Assembly: GCA_016715995.1 (NCBI GenBank)
Contig: JADJXF010000012.1
Location: 186,001 to 250,000 of the forward strand
DNA from: Flavobacteriales bacterium
Lineage (GTDB): Bacteria > Bacteroidota > Bacteroidia > Flavobacteriales_F > PHOS-HE28
Direction: 5' to 3'
Length of the DNA: 64,000 nt
The notes beneath the pieces were generated by a model. The model had not been told where the DNA came from and ran no database searches. It saw nothing but the letters and a program-made list of their open reading frames with translations. A program made the translations under genes and the position numbers. Every line of letters begins with the position of its first letter. The first letter of the stretch is position 1. Below, in pieces: positions 26,637 to 35,923 of this stretch.

Positions 26637-26854
26637 GCGAGGAAAGATCCACAAAAATCAATAGCGGAGGCTGTGCATAAGCGCATTCCATACCGATCGC
26701 AACGATCCCGGACCGCAATGAACGAATCGTTCCAAGCGCCGTTGGCTGGGTCACCTGCGTGAATGGATCCGTGCTGATCGGGCGCCGAGTAAGCCTAGGG
26801 AAGCGTAGGGAGCCGCTCATCCATCCCGGTTCATTTGGACCCCATACCACGGCA

Positions 26855-27625
26855 ATGACCACCAGAGAACCAAGCCCGCAAAAGCTACTTGTCGCCGCAT
26901 TGCTTGCATCCGTGTTGCTCTCAGGATGTAACTACTACCAGTACATGCCCAATATGCAGCACGTTCCGCTACTGCGTTCCAAGGGAGAGGCCCGGTTGGC
27001 CGTTGCTGGAAGTGTGGCCGGCATGGAATGGCTTGGCGGAAGCGAAGCATCGGGCGTGGAGATCCAATCGGCGTACGCGTTGACCAACCATCTGGGTTTG
27101 ATGTTCAATTCTGCCCAGATCAAGGACTCCAGTGGAGAGGATGGAACGGGTGGCGTTGGTCGCGTTGCCGAACTAGGCGTTGGATATTTCCACCCGTTGG
27201 GTAAGCACTGGGTGGTCGAAGGGTACGTCGGTATCGGTCGTGGCGAGGTGCACTATCCCTATCGAACCCTACCATTCTGGCGGGGCTTCGCGCAACCATC
27301 CATCGGCTACGCCTCGCGCAATTTCGACATCGGCGTGGCTTGTCGTTTCGCCTACCTGAGCTCTGGAAAAACCCAAATGGGGGAATACCCATTCATGAAC
27401 CTGATACCGGACGCCTTCGGGCCGATTGATACGAGCCCGGGTGCGGGACGCGTGATGTTCGAACCGGGAATCATCATGCGCGTGGGAACAAAATCCTTGA
27501 AACTGCAGGTCCAATACTGCATGAGCGAAAACCTGGGAAGGCCCATGTTGATGCTTAAGGAGAACCTCAGTGTGGGCCTCCAACTGAACATCAACAGCTC
27601 CTTCCAGAAACGAGCCTTGGACTGA
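26855..27625 (+). CDS. Predicted lipoprotein with beta-barrel-like repeats
   Basis: The 256-residue protein has a lipoprotein signal with lipobox LLSGC (Cys28). Glycine- and aromatic-rich strands follow (VVEGYVGIGRGEVHYPY, VACRFAYLSSG, SVGLQLNINSS). No family is recognised. The ATG at 26855 is preceded 17 nt away by TTCATTTG, a weak -7 match. It is followed after 47 bp by a second lipoprotein and then a radical SAM gene, all on the same strand. Confidence 0.65.
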   Translation: MTTREPSPQKLLVAALLASVLLSGCNYYQYMPNMQHVPLLRSKGEARLAVAGSVAGMEWLGGSEASGVEIQSAYALTNHLGLMFNSAQIKDSSGEDGTGGVGRVAELGVGYFHPLGKHWVVEGYVGIGRGEVHYPYRTLPFWRGFAQPSIGYASRNFDIGVACRFAYLSSGKTQMGEYPFMNLIPDAFGPIDTSPGAGRVMFEPGIIMRVGTKSLKLQVQYCMSENLGRPMLMLKENLSVGLQLNINSSFQKRALD

Positions 27626-27672
27626 GCCTCGTGCCATGCTTATCTCTGTACAACCCACCAAAACCACCAGCC

Positions 27673-29295
27673 ATGAGGTTCGGCCCACCGAATAGCAGGA
27701 TGGCGACCTTCCTGCTCATCGTTTTCCTCTTCGGCCAATCGGGCTGCATCAGGTACCACCGCCACCCGCTCAAGAGCAGCTCGTTGCCGCGAATGGTTGA
27801 TTATGAGCGCAGCGTCTACTTCGTTATCCACGGGGAATCGTCCAATGAGGTATGGCATATCCGCGAACCCGCTGTCACGCGGGATTCCATCAGCGGGATC
27901 TTCGAGCTGTACCCGCAAGACATGGCGACGAAGCTCCTCACGGCAGACGGGAACAGAGAGTACAAGCAGCAACGCAACCGGCTGCTGCTCCATGCCGCAC
28001 CCTTGATCCAATTCAATCTCAAGGACGGCACGGCAAGTGCGCTATCACTTTCCACCGTACGCGAGATCGAAGTCATCGACCTGGACGCGGGTGCCACCGT
28101 CGGGCTGACGGTCCTTGCCGTCGCAGGCGTGTTCGCGGCCATCATCCTCATCATCCTGGCAACCAAATCGTCCTGCCCGTTCATCTACACGCAAGGCGCC
28201 GACGGCTTCCACTTCGAAGGAGAGGTGTTCTCGGGATCCATCTATCCGCAACTGCAGCGGCATGACCGATTGCCCTTGCATCACCTGGAGTCGGTCGATG
28301 GCGAGTACCGGGTCCGTGTGGCCAACAAGGCCCATGAGATCCAGCACACCGACCTGCTGGAACTGGTGGCCGTGGATCATCCTCCCGGCATGCAGGTCCT
28401 GTTCGACCGGGAAGGCCAAGCGCTCACCTTCGGCGCCCCCCTGCCAATCCGCTCTGCCAGGGACCGGAGCGGCGTTGACGTGCGCGCGCTGCTTTCCGAG
28501 GCTGACGACAATGCCTGGCTCGGCGACCCGCAGAACGACCGGCCCAACGCCGACGATGGCATTGAGATCACATTCGCCAAGCCCATCGGCCAGAAGACGG
28601 CCAACCTCATGGTGCGTGCGAAGAACACGTTCTGGGTGGATCACCTGTACGGCTTGTTCCTGGATGAATTCGGCACCTACTCCGACGAAATGCAAGCCCT
28701 GAACAGCGGTAAATCAGCCGACGAACTGCGCGCATGGAGCCGGGATCAGAACCTCCCGCTTGCGGTGCTCATCGAGGATCGGCCCGGCCACTGGACGCGC
28801 GTTGGTCAATTCGAGTTGGCCGGTCCGATGGCATGGCGCGAGGACGCACTGCAAATCGACATCAGCGGAATCCAAGGTGAGGTCGTGCGCCTGAAGCTCG
28901 AAACAGGATTCATGTTCTGGGAGATCGACCATGTCGCGCTCGACCGTGGTCCTGTGGCCGACCTCACCATCCAGCAGATCAAACCCAGCTCCGCGATTGA
29001 TCAAGAAGGCAACGATGTGCTGACTCCGCTTCTGAAGGAGGACGGTGCTTGCCTGGTTCAACCCGCGTTGGATGACCTCACGGAGATACTATTCACCGCA
29101 CCACCACTGGCCTCAGGCAGTGAACGAAGCCTGTTCCTGCATGCCGCAGGGCACTACGAGATTCTCCGCGAGCCTGCAACGCATACGCCAAGCCTGCTCT
29201 ATCTGCGGAGCTTCAACGATGCGGGCGCATTTCCCAAATACTCGCGTGATCGCTGGAATGACACGCGCGCATTGGAGTTCCGCCAACCCCTTTAA
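27673..29295 (+). CDS. Large lipoprotein with internal membrane segment and SCPFIY motif
   Basis: This is a 540-residue protein of unknown function. A lipoprotein-like signal ends at Cys25 (GQSGC). A small N-terminal domain (about 35-138) follows, then a Gly/Ala/Ile membrane helix (140-164). Immediately after it comes SSCPFIYTQGADGFHFEGE at 166-184 and SGSIYPQLQRHDRLPL. Similar CP-x-[VI]-Y...F-x-GE stretches occur, as I recall, in uncharacterised proteins of other phyla. The C-terminal part is beta-rich. It sits between another lipoprotein and a radical SAM gene (11 bp downstream). I assign no function. Confidence 0.7.
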   Translation: MRFGPPNSRMATFLLIVFLFGQSGCIRYHRHPLKSSSLPRMVDYERSVYFVIHGESSNEVWHIREPAVTRDSISGIFELYPQDMATKLLTADGNREYKQQRNRLLLHAAPLIQFNLKDGTASALSLSTVREIEVIDLDAGATVGLTVLAVAGVFAAIILIILATKSSCPFIYTQGADGFHFEGEVFSGSIYPQLQRHDRLPLHHLESVDGEYRVRVANKAHEIQHTDLLELVAVDHPPGMQVLFDREGQALTFGAPLPIRSARDRSGVDVRALLSEADDNAWLGDPQNDRPNADDGIEITFAKPIGQKTANLMVRAKNTFWVDHLYGLFLDEFGTYSDEMQALNSGKSADELRAWSRDQNLPLAVLIEDRPGHWTRVGQFELAGPMAWREDALQIDISGIQGEVVRLKLETGFMFWEIDHVALDRGPVADLTIQQIKPSSAIDQEGNDVLTPLLKEDGACLVQPALDDLTEILFTAPPLASGSERSLFLHAAGHYEILREPATHTPSLLYLRSFNDAGAFPKYSRDRWNDTRALEFRQPL

Positions 29296-29306
29296 CCGCG
29301 TCCCCC

Positions 29307-30455
29307 ATGGCTGAAGTGATCACCGGTTGGCGCTATACCCTCGATCAGTTGAGGGTTTGGGGACACGCCCGGCGCCTAGCACATCGGCTTTACCCGACAA
29401 CAGCCGAAGCGCGCTTAGCCCTGCGCGAATTGCTGAAGGTGGTGCTGGAGAACCGTCGCATCCGTCATTTCACGCGGAGCGTGCGTGTAGGTCCGCGGAC
29501 CTTCCAGCTCCTCAGCTATCCCGGGCGGCCATCCGCTGCCTGGGATGAGCTCATCAAGAATGAACTGCACCGCGTGAGGCCCATCCCCGGGAAGCAGGAG
29601 GGCCTCATGGTCCTGCTGATGGCCATGACCCGCAAGTGTCCGCTGAGCTGCGCGCACTGCTTCGAGGGCGAAGTGCTGAATCAGCGTGATGAGATCACAG
29701 CTGACGACGTCATTCGCATGATCCGCAACTTCCAGGAGCGCGGTGTGGCGCAGGTGGAACTTAGTGGAGGCGAACCCATGAACAGGTTCGAGGAGCTCCT
29801 GCGCATCCTTGAAGGAAGCGACCAGCGCGCCACGGATTTCTGGGTGCTCACCTCCGGGTGGAACCTGACTCCTGAGCGTGCAACCCGATTGAAGGCTGCA
29901 GGCCTCACAGGGGTCGCTGTAAGCGTTGACCACTGGGACCCTGTTGCCCATGACGCCTTCCGGGGCCGTTCACGGTCATTCGCGCATGCGCATGAAGCGG
30001 TTCGCAACGCGCGTGATGCGGGCCTGGTCGTCGCGCTCTCCCTGGTGCCTTTGCGCTCGTTCTGCAACGAAGCCGACCTGCTGCGCTACGCTGCTACGGC
30101 CGCGGATTGGGGCGCGCACTTCATCCGGATCGTGGAGCCGCGCGCGGTGGGGAACTTCGCTGGCAAGGATGTGGAGCTCGGTCCCAGCGAGCATGCGGCC
30201 CTGGACGAATTCGTCCGCGTGCTGCATACCGGGAAGCGCTACCGCTGCTATCCCATCGTGGATCATTATGGCAGCTATCAGCGCGCCGTGGGCTGCTCAG
30301 GCGCTGGCCGACGCTTCCTGTATGTGGATACCGCCGGAGAGGTGCATGCGTGCCCGTTCTGCCGAAAGCCTTGCGGCAGTGCGCTGCACCAGCCTATGGA
30401 GGAGCTTCTTGCAGATATGGAGGCCGAGGGATGCATCGTCCATGCTACGGTTTGA
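29307..30455 (+). CDS. Radical SAM protein with SPASM-like C-terminal cysteines
   Basis: The 382-residue enzyme has the radical SAM cluster motif CPLSCAHC (Cys111, Cys115, Cys118), a GGEP motif at 154-157, and a cysteine-rich C terminus (C314, C330, C349, C352, C356) like a SPASM/twitch auxiliary cluster domain. Such enzymes often modify peptides or build cofactors. There is no obvious short precursor peptide nearby. It is the third gene of a unit with two lipoproteins and meets korB tail to tail with no gap. A 90-residue helical N-terminal extension precedes the core. Confidence 0.85.
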   Translation: MAEVITGWRYTLDQLRVWGHARRLAHRLYPTTAEARLALRELLKVVLENRRIRHFTRSVRVGPRTFQLLSYPGRPSAAWDELIKNELHRVRPIPGKQEGLMVLLMAMTRKCPLSCAHCFEGEVLNQRDEITADDVIRMIRNFQERGVAQVELSGGEPMNRFEELLRILEGSDQRATDFWVLTSGWNLTPERATRLKAAGLTGVAVSVDHWDPVAHDAFRGRSRSFAHAHEAVRNARDAGLVVALSLVPLRSFCNEADLLRYAATAADWGAHFIRIVEPRAVGNFAGKDVELGPSEHAALDEFVRVLHTGKRYRCYPIVDHYGSYQRAVGCSGAGRRFLYVDTAGEVHACPFCRKPCGSALHQPMEELLADMEAEGCIVHATV

Positions 30456-31511
30456 TCACGCGATCGTCCACGTGTGCTCGCCCTTGAGCAACGCATCCAG
30501 ATCACCAGGGCCCTTCACTTCCTTGGCGCGCTTCACTTGTGCTTGGAGCTTCTCTTCATGCGCGGGGCGATCATTCACGTAGAATACACCGAAGGGGCGC
30601 GGGAAACCGCCCTCAAGGCGCGCGTCATCGAAGAGGCGCACGAGGGTGGAGGCCTTGAAGTTGTCCCGCTCATCGTGGATCCAGCACTCGTTCGGTGAGA
30701 AGTCAGGGCCGATGTCGATCACGCGCGGCTTCATGTCCTTGATGCAGATGCCCTTGGTGCCACCAGCGAACGTGAGCGGCTTGCCCTGCTCCACGAAAAG
30801 CGTGTGCGTGGGCTTGCTGGCCTTCTCCGTGAAGACCTCAAAAGCGCCGTCGTTGAAGACGTTGCAGTTCTGGTAGATCTCCACGAGTGATGTGCCGCGG
30901 TGCGCATCGGCGCGGGCCAGCACTTCGCGCATGTGCTTCGGATCGCGGTCCATGCTGCGGGCGATGAAGGTGCCATCCGCGCCCTTCACCAGCGCGAGCG
31001 GGTTGAAGGGATGATCCGTGCTGCCCATCGGCGTGCTGCGCGTCACGGCGCCTTCAGGCGAGGTGGGCGAGTACTGCCCTTTCGTAAGGCCGTAGATCTC
31101 GTTGTTGAAGAGCAGCACGTTCACATCCACGTTGCGGCGCAGCAGGTGGATGATGTGGTTGCCGCCGATGCTCAGCGCGTCGCCGTCGCCGGTGATCATC
31201 CATACGCTGAGGTCGGGGCGTACGCTGCGCAGCCCGCTCACGATGGCGGGCGCGCGGCCGTGGATGCCGTGCAGGCCATACGTATCGAGGTAGTACGGGA
31301 AGCGCGAGCTGCAGCCGATCCCGCTGATGAAGACGACCTCTTCCTTCTTCCTTCCACTCTGCTCCAGCAGCGTCTGCACCTGTTTCAGGACGCTATAGTC
31401 GCCACAGCCGGGGCACCAGCGCACCTCCTGGTCGCTCGTGAAGTCATGCCGGGCTTGACCCGCCCCTTGGGCTGGCATCTCACCCGTGCTCTTCTCGTTG
31501 ATGGCGCTCAT
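30456..31511 (-). CDS. 2-oxoacid:ferredoxin oxidoreductase, beta subunit
   Basis: The 351-residue TPP-binding subunit has CPGCGDYSVL near the N terminus and the TPP/Mg motif TGDGDALSIGG...NNEIYGLTKGQ. With the alpha/gamma subunit it oxidatively decarboxylates 2-oxoacids (commonly 2-oxoglutarate) to acyl-CoA, reducing ferredoxin. The start overlaps the alpha subunit stop (31508-31511). The substrate is inferred from typical Bacteroidota KorAB pairs, not proven. Confidence 0.92.
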   Translation of the reverse strand: MSAINEKSTGEMPAQGAGQARHDFTSDQEVRWCPGCGDYSVLKQVQTLLEQSGRKKEEVVFISGIGCSSRFPYYLDTYGLHGIHGRAPAIVSGLRSVRPDLSVWMITGDGDALSIGGNHIIHLLRRNVDVNVLLFNNEIYGLTKGQYSPTSPEGAVTRSTPMGSTDHPFNPLALVKGADGTFIARSMDRDPKHMREVLARADAHRGTSLVEIYQNCNVFNDGAFEVFTEKASKPTHTLFVEQGKPLTFAGGTKGICIKDMKPRVIDIGPDFSPNECWIHDERDNFKASTLVRLFDDARLEGGFPRPFGVFYVNDRPAHEEKLQAQVKRAKEVKGPGDLDALLKGEHTWTIA

Positions 31512-33373
31512 CGCTTCAGCAGCTTGAGCACGGCTTCCTTGATCTCCGCGCTGGTGAAAGGCAACCCTTGGATCTTGTTCAGGCCTTGCGCATCCACCAG
31601 GAATTCTGCGCGCAGCAACTGGCGTAATTGGCCGCTGTTCATCTCGGGCACCAGCACCTGCTTGTACTTCTGCAGCAGCGGCCCCAGTCCTTTGTTGAAG
31701 GGGAAGAGGTGACGCAGGTGCACGTGCGCCACGCTGTGCCCTTCGGCTTGCAAGTCGAGCGCGGCCGTGCGTATGCCGCCATAAGTGCTGCCCCAGCCCA
31801 CGATGAGCACATCCCCTTCCGGCGGACCGCTGTCGAGGCGGATGAGCTTGAAGCGGTCAGCGATGCGCGCGACCTTCTCCGCACGCAATCGCACCATCAG
31901 CTCGTGGTTCAGCGGCTCGTAACTGATGTTGCCGGTCTTGTCCTGTTTCTCGATGCCGCCGATGCGATGCTGCAAGCCGGGTTGACCGGGCAGGGCCCAC
32001 GAACGCACGCCGCGCTCATCACGCAGATACGGAAGGAACTTCTCGCCATCGTTCGGTGCCTTGATGAACGGCGGCTTGATTTCTGGGAGCTCTTTCGACT
32101 GCGGGAAGCGCCAAGGCTCGGAGCCGTTCGCGATGTAGCCATCGGTGAGCAAAATCACCGGCGTCATGTGCTCTAAGGCGATCTGCACGGCCTCGAATGC
32201 CATGTCGAAGCAGTCTATCGGCGTGCTGGCAGCGATCACGGGAATCGGTGCTTCGCCGTTACGGCCATGAACCGCCTGCCAGAGATCGGCCTGTTCAGTC
32301 TTGGTGGGCAGACCGGTGCTCGGACCGCCGCGCTGTACGTTCACGACCACCAGCGGGATCTCCAGCATGAAGGCAAGGCCCATGGCCTCGGTCTTCAGCG
32401 CGATGCCCGGGCCGCTGCTCGCGGTGACGCCCAAGGCCCCGCCGTAGCTGGCACCGATCGCGCTACTGATGGCGGCTATCTCATCCTCCGCTTGGAAGGT
32501 GATGACCCCGAAGTTCTTGTGGCGCGATAGCTCATGGAGGATGTCGCTCGCAGGTGTAATGGGATAACTGCCGTAGAAGAGGTCGAGCTTCGCTTTCTGC
32601 GCGGCGGCGATTAGGCCGAGCGCGGTGCCCTGGTTGCCGGTGATGCTGCGGTAAACGCCTTTCGGCATCGGCGCGGGCTTCACCTCGAAGCGCGTGGTGA
32701 ATGTCTCGCTGGTATCGCCGAAATGGTATCCGGCCTTCAACGCTCGCAGGTTGGCCTCGATCAGTTCGGGATTCTTGCCGAACTTCTGCTGCAGGAAGCG
32801 CTCGCTGTTCGCCATCCCTCGGTTGAACATCCAGTTGATGAAGCCGAGCACGAACATGTTCTTGCAGCGGTCCTTCTCCTTCATGCCGAGGGTGAGTCCC
32901 TCCAGCGCTGCGCGCGTCATCTTGGTGACATCGACGGGGTGCAGCCTGTATTGCGCGAGAGTGCCATCGGTGAGCGGGTCGGCATCGTCGATGTAGCCCG
33001 TTAGGCGCAGGTTCTTCTTGTCGAAGCCATCGGTGTTGGCGATGATGGCGCCGCCCTTCTTCAGCTTGCCCAGGTTGGACTTGAGCGCTGCGGCGTTCAT
33101 CACCACGAGCACGTCGCACTGATCGCCGGGCGTGAAGATCTCAACGCTGCCGAAATGCAGTTGGTAGCCGCTCACACCGGCCAGGGTGCCTTGCGGTGCG
33201 CGGATCTCCGCCGGGAAATTCGGGAAGGTGCTGACGTCGTTGCCGAAGAGAGCGCTGCTGTCGGTGAACTGCGCGCCGGTGAGTTGGATGCCATCGCCAC
33301 TATCGCCGGCGAAGAGGATGACGACGTTGCGGCGCTCCTCAACGGGCTTGGTCCTGGGCGTTACAGTGGACAT
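31508..33373 (-). CDS. 2-oxoacid:ferredoxin oxidoreductase, fused gamma/alpha subunit
   Basis: The 621-residue protein fuses an N-terminal gamma domain (FAGDSGDGIQLTG, about 20-200) to the alpha subunit (YPITPASDILHELS, AIGASYGGALGVTASSGPG). It ends with the domain II pattern (VPEMNSGQLRQLLR). It pairs with the downstream beta subunit. TACCTTCG on the minus strand (33386-33393), one base off the -7 consensus, lies 12 nt before the ATG. Confidence 0.92.
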   Translation of the reverse strand: MSTVTPRTKPVEERRNVVILFAGDSGDGIQLTGAQFTDSSALFGNDVSTFPNFPAEIRAPQGTLAGVSGYQLHFGSVEIFTPGDQCDVLVVMNAAALKSNLGKLKKGGAIIANTDGFDKKNLRLTGYIDDADPLTDGTLAQYRLHPVDVTKMTRAALEGLTLGMKEKDRCKNMFVLGFINWMFNRGMANSERFLQQKFGKNPELIEANLRALKAGYHFGDTSETFTTRFEVKPAPMPKGVYRSITGNQGTALGLIAAAQKAKLDLFYGSYPITPASDILHELSRHKNFGVITFQAEDEIAAISSAIGASYGGALGVTASSGPGIALKTEAMGLAFMLEIPLVVVNVQRGGPSTGLPTKTEQADLWQAVHGRNGEAPIPVIAASTPIDCFDMAFEAVQIALEHMTPVILLTDGYIANGSEPWRFPQSKELPEIKPPFIKAPNDGEKFLPYLRDERGVRSWALPGQPGLQHRIGGIEKQDKTGNISYEPLNHELMVRLRAEKVARIADRFKLIRLDSGPPEGDVLIVGWGSTYGGIRTAALDLQAEGHSVAHVHLRHLFPFNKGLGPLLQKYKQVLVPEMNSGQLRQLLRAEFLVDAQGLNKIQGLPFTSAEIKEAVLKLLKR

Positions 33374-33469
33374 GGAATTGCGTCACGAAGGTAGCGCCGG
33401 GCGGCGTGGGCCTTGGGAGCCCGGTCATGTAGCGAACAGAACAAACCGCTGTGTCTAATGTTCGGCAGT

Positions 33470-33733
33470 TCAGACCGATACGGCCAGGTTCACCGCCTCC
33501 ACCTTCTTCACCTGCGGTGCCACGCGCTTGATGGCCTCCTCCACCCCGGCCTTCATGGTCATGGGCACCATGGCGCAACCGAGGCAGTTACCATGAAGTC
33601 GCACGCGCGCCACACCATCGGGTGTCACCTCATCCAAGGTGATGTCACCGCCATCGGCCTCCAAGAAGGGGCGCATCTCAGCGAGCGCTTCGCGGATGCG
33701 CGCTTCGGTGGTATCGAGCTCGGTGCGGTTCAT
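33470..33733 (-). CDS. NifU C-terminal domain (Fe-S scaffold) protein
   Basis: The 87-residue protein consists of a single NifU C-terminal domain. FLEADGGDITLDEV and the two cysteines in LGCAMVP are recognisable. Most family members have CxxC, whereas here the motif reads GNCLGCAM, so both cysteines are present. It could hold or transfer an Fe-S cluster. It is 3 bp downstream of the Mrp ATPase gene, a natural partner in Fe-S cluster delivery. Confidence 0.88.
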   Translation of the reverse strand: MNRTELDTTEARIREALAEMRPFLEADGGDITLDEVTPDGVARVRLHGNCLGCAMVPMTMKAGVEEAIKRVAPQVKKVEAVNLAVSV

Positions 33734-33736
33734 GGT

Positions 33737-34801
33737 TCAGGCGTGCACGGCATTCAGCACGCGGTCGGCTACGGCCGCGCAAAGATGGCGGAAAGGGGCA
33801 GCGGCGGGCGTATCGCCTTGCAGCACGGCCGGGCGGCCCACATCGCCAGCCTCGCGTACGCTCTGGATCAAGGGCACCTCGCCGAGGAAGGGCACCTTCA
33901 GCTCGTCGGCCAGCGCTCTCGCCCCGCCCTTGCCGAAGATGAAGTACTTGTTCTCGGGCAGCTCGGCCGGGGTGAACCATGCCATGTTCTCCACGATGCC
34001 GAGCACCGGCACATTCACGCTGGGCAGGCGGAACATGCCCACGCCCTTGCGCGCGTCGATGAGTGCTACGGGCTGTGGCGTGCTCACGATGATGGCGCCA
34101 CTGAGCGGAACGGCCTGCACGAGCGAGAGGTGGATGTCGCCGGTGCCTGGTGGCAGGTCGATGAGCATGAGGTCGAGCTCGCCCCAGTCCACATCCTTTA
34201 TCATCTGCTCCAGCGCTTTGGTGGCCATGGGGCCGCGCCACACGATGGCCTGATCCGCCTGGGCGAAGAAGCCGATGCTGAGCAGCTTCACCCCATAGCT
34301 CTCCACCGGCACGATCCAATGCTTGCCGTCGCGCTCGCGGGTGCCGGGCTTCTCGTGCACCACATCGAACATCAGCGGCATGCTGGGGCCGTAGATGTCA
34401 GCGTCGATGAGGCCCACGCGCAGGCCGCGCTCCGCAAGCCCCGCCGCGAGGTTGGCGGTGATGGTGCTCTTGCCCACGCCGCCTTTGCCACTGGCGATGG
34501 CCACGATGTGCTTGACGCCAGGTAGCACCTTGCGCACGTTGGCGCGCTCACCGCTCAGCGGGTTCACAATCACCTGCACGTTCAACTCCTGACCTAGCGC
34601 TTGCTTCAGGTTGAACACTACGGCCTCCTCCATGCGCTTGCGGCTGTGCATGGCTGGGTTGCTCACCTCCACTTGCACATGCACGATGCTCCCGTCGATG
34701 CGGATGTCACGCACGAGGTCGAGCGCGACGATGTCCTTCTTCAGGTCGGGCTCGATGATGCGGGACAGGGCAGAGAGGATGGATTCTTTGTTCAAACTCA
34801 T
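33737..34801 (-). CDS. Mrp/ApbC-family iron-sulfur cluster carrier ATPase
   Basis: The 354-residue protein has an N-terminal MIP18/DUF59 domain (about 1-90) and a P-loop ATPase domain with the deviant Walker A SGKGGVGKST near residue 104. Further motifs are DADIYGPSMP and DLPPGTGD. It probably binds a labile Fe-S cluster and passes it to apoproteins in the cytoplasm. It lies in one run with the NifU-like gene below and the sigma-factor operon above, 21 bp after the TPR protein stop. Confidence 0.93.
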   Translation of the reverse strand: MSLNKESILSALSRIIEPDLKKDIVALDLVRDIRIDGSIVHVQVEVSNPAMHSRKRMEEAVVFNLKQALGQELNVQVIVNPLSGERANVRKVLPGVKHIVAIASGKGGVGKSTITANLAAGLAERGLRVGLIDADIYGPSMPLMFDVVHEKPGTRERDGKHWIVPVESYGVKLLSIGFFAQADQAIVWRGPMATKALEQMIKDVDWGELDLMLIDLPPGTGDIHLSLVQAVPLSGAIIVSTPQPVALIDARKGVGMFRLPSVNVPVLGIVENMAWFTPAELPENKYFIFGKGGARALADELKVPFLGEVPLIQSVREAGDVGRPAVLQGDTPAAAPFRHLCAAVADRVLNAVHA

Positions 34802-34822
34802 TTCCGCCGCGAAGCTATCGCG

Positions 34823-35923
34823 TTACGGGGCCGGAAGGGCTTGCAACTTCTCTGCGGCTCGCGAGGAATAGAAGCCCCCGGCGGCAGCGATGCGCTCGAA
34901 CGCGTCGGTGGCAGCCGATCGCTCACCCATCCGCTCCAAGGCAAGCGCATGGTACCATGCGGCTTCCTCATCGAACACATCGATCGGATGCGTTGCGGCC
35001 CGGTGAAGGAGCATGCGCGCACGCTCAAAGAGACCCAGGTTGTACGCGCACAAGCCTCCGTAGAACAGGGCGTTCACATCCTCAGGGTACTGGCCGAGGA
35101 CATGGCGTAGATCATCCAGCGACCCTTTGTGATCGCTCGCCGCGAAACGGCCGATGGCCTCGTCCATGAACGCGGTGTACGGCACCGGGACCGACTCCTG
35201 CCCGGCCCGAGCCTGCTCCGGGCGGTCGGCATAGCGGGCCAACACACCGGCCTCCGACAGCCGCACCACCGGATCCTCCGCATAGAGCTCCGTTGGATGA
35301 ACGAGCTTCAGGTCGTGCAGAAAGATCAACTCGCGAGAGACTCGGGAGCGATGTGCATCTCTTGGTGCTGCCGGGGTGCCCGTTAGGCCGATTCCATTCG
35401 TGCGTCCCGGGATGCGCTCGATGCTATCACGCACGATCCGGGGCTCGGCAACGGAACGGGCGTGCAAGGCCGAGACCTCGTGCCCGATGCGCATGGACTC
35501 CGGCTGCTCCGTAGCCGATGCGATCTCCTGGGCTCGCACCACCTCTCGCTCCGCTGATGCATGAGAGGAAACGATAGGCGATTCGATCCCAGCATTCGGC
35601 TCTTGACGTATCGATTCGCTTCCCTGCTCACGCCCGATCAAGAGGACCATAACAACAACAATGACGGCGCCACCTGCGATCCACCATCCTTTGTGCCCGA
35701 CGCGGGAAGGTCGCTTCGCATCAAGCTCGCGCAACGATGCGCGCACACGGGCTTGCTGCATGCCCTCCACTGCTTCAGCGAGCAGTGGATCGACCTCAAG
35801 GTGCAGCTCCACCGCGTGCTGTCGGTCAGGCGCAAGCCGGCCCTCGGCATACGCAAGCAGATCCTCGCGCGTGAGGGTGTCGCGAGGCGCGAAGGGGTTC
35901 GTTTCAGTGGTCCTGGTCGGCAT
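34823..35923 (-). CDS. Membrane-anchored TPR protein with anti-sigma-like N terminus
   Basis: The 366-residue protein has a cytoplasmic helical segment (LTREDLLAYAEGRL...HLEVDPLLAEAVEGM) like the N-terminal part of bacterial anti-sigma factors, but without zinc-ligand Cys/His pairs. One membrane span follows (about 79-97), then a low-complexity linker, and TPR-like helices at the C terminus (NALFYGGLCAYNLGLFERAR). The start overlaps the sigma factor's 3' end by 20 bp. An anti-sigma or signal-relay role is inferred from position and topology. Confidence 0.65.
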   Translation of the reverse strand: MPTRTTETNPFAPRDTLTREDLLAYAEGRLAPDRQHAVELHLEVDPLLAEAVEGMQQARVRASLRELDAKRPSRVGHKGWWIAGGAVIVVVMVLLIGREQGSESIRQEPNAGIESPIVSSHASAEREVVRAQEIASATEQPESMRIGHEVSALHARSVAEPRIVRDSIERIPGRTNGIGLTGTPAAPRDAHRSRVSRELIFLHDLKLVHPTELYAEDPVVRLSEAGVLARYADRPEQARAGQESVPVPYTAFMDEAIGRFAASDHKGSLDDLRHVLGQYPEDVNALFYGGLCAYNLGLFERARMLLHRAATHPIDVFDEEAAWYHALALERMGERSAATDAFERIAAAGGFYSSRAAEKLQALPAP

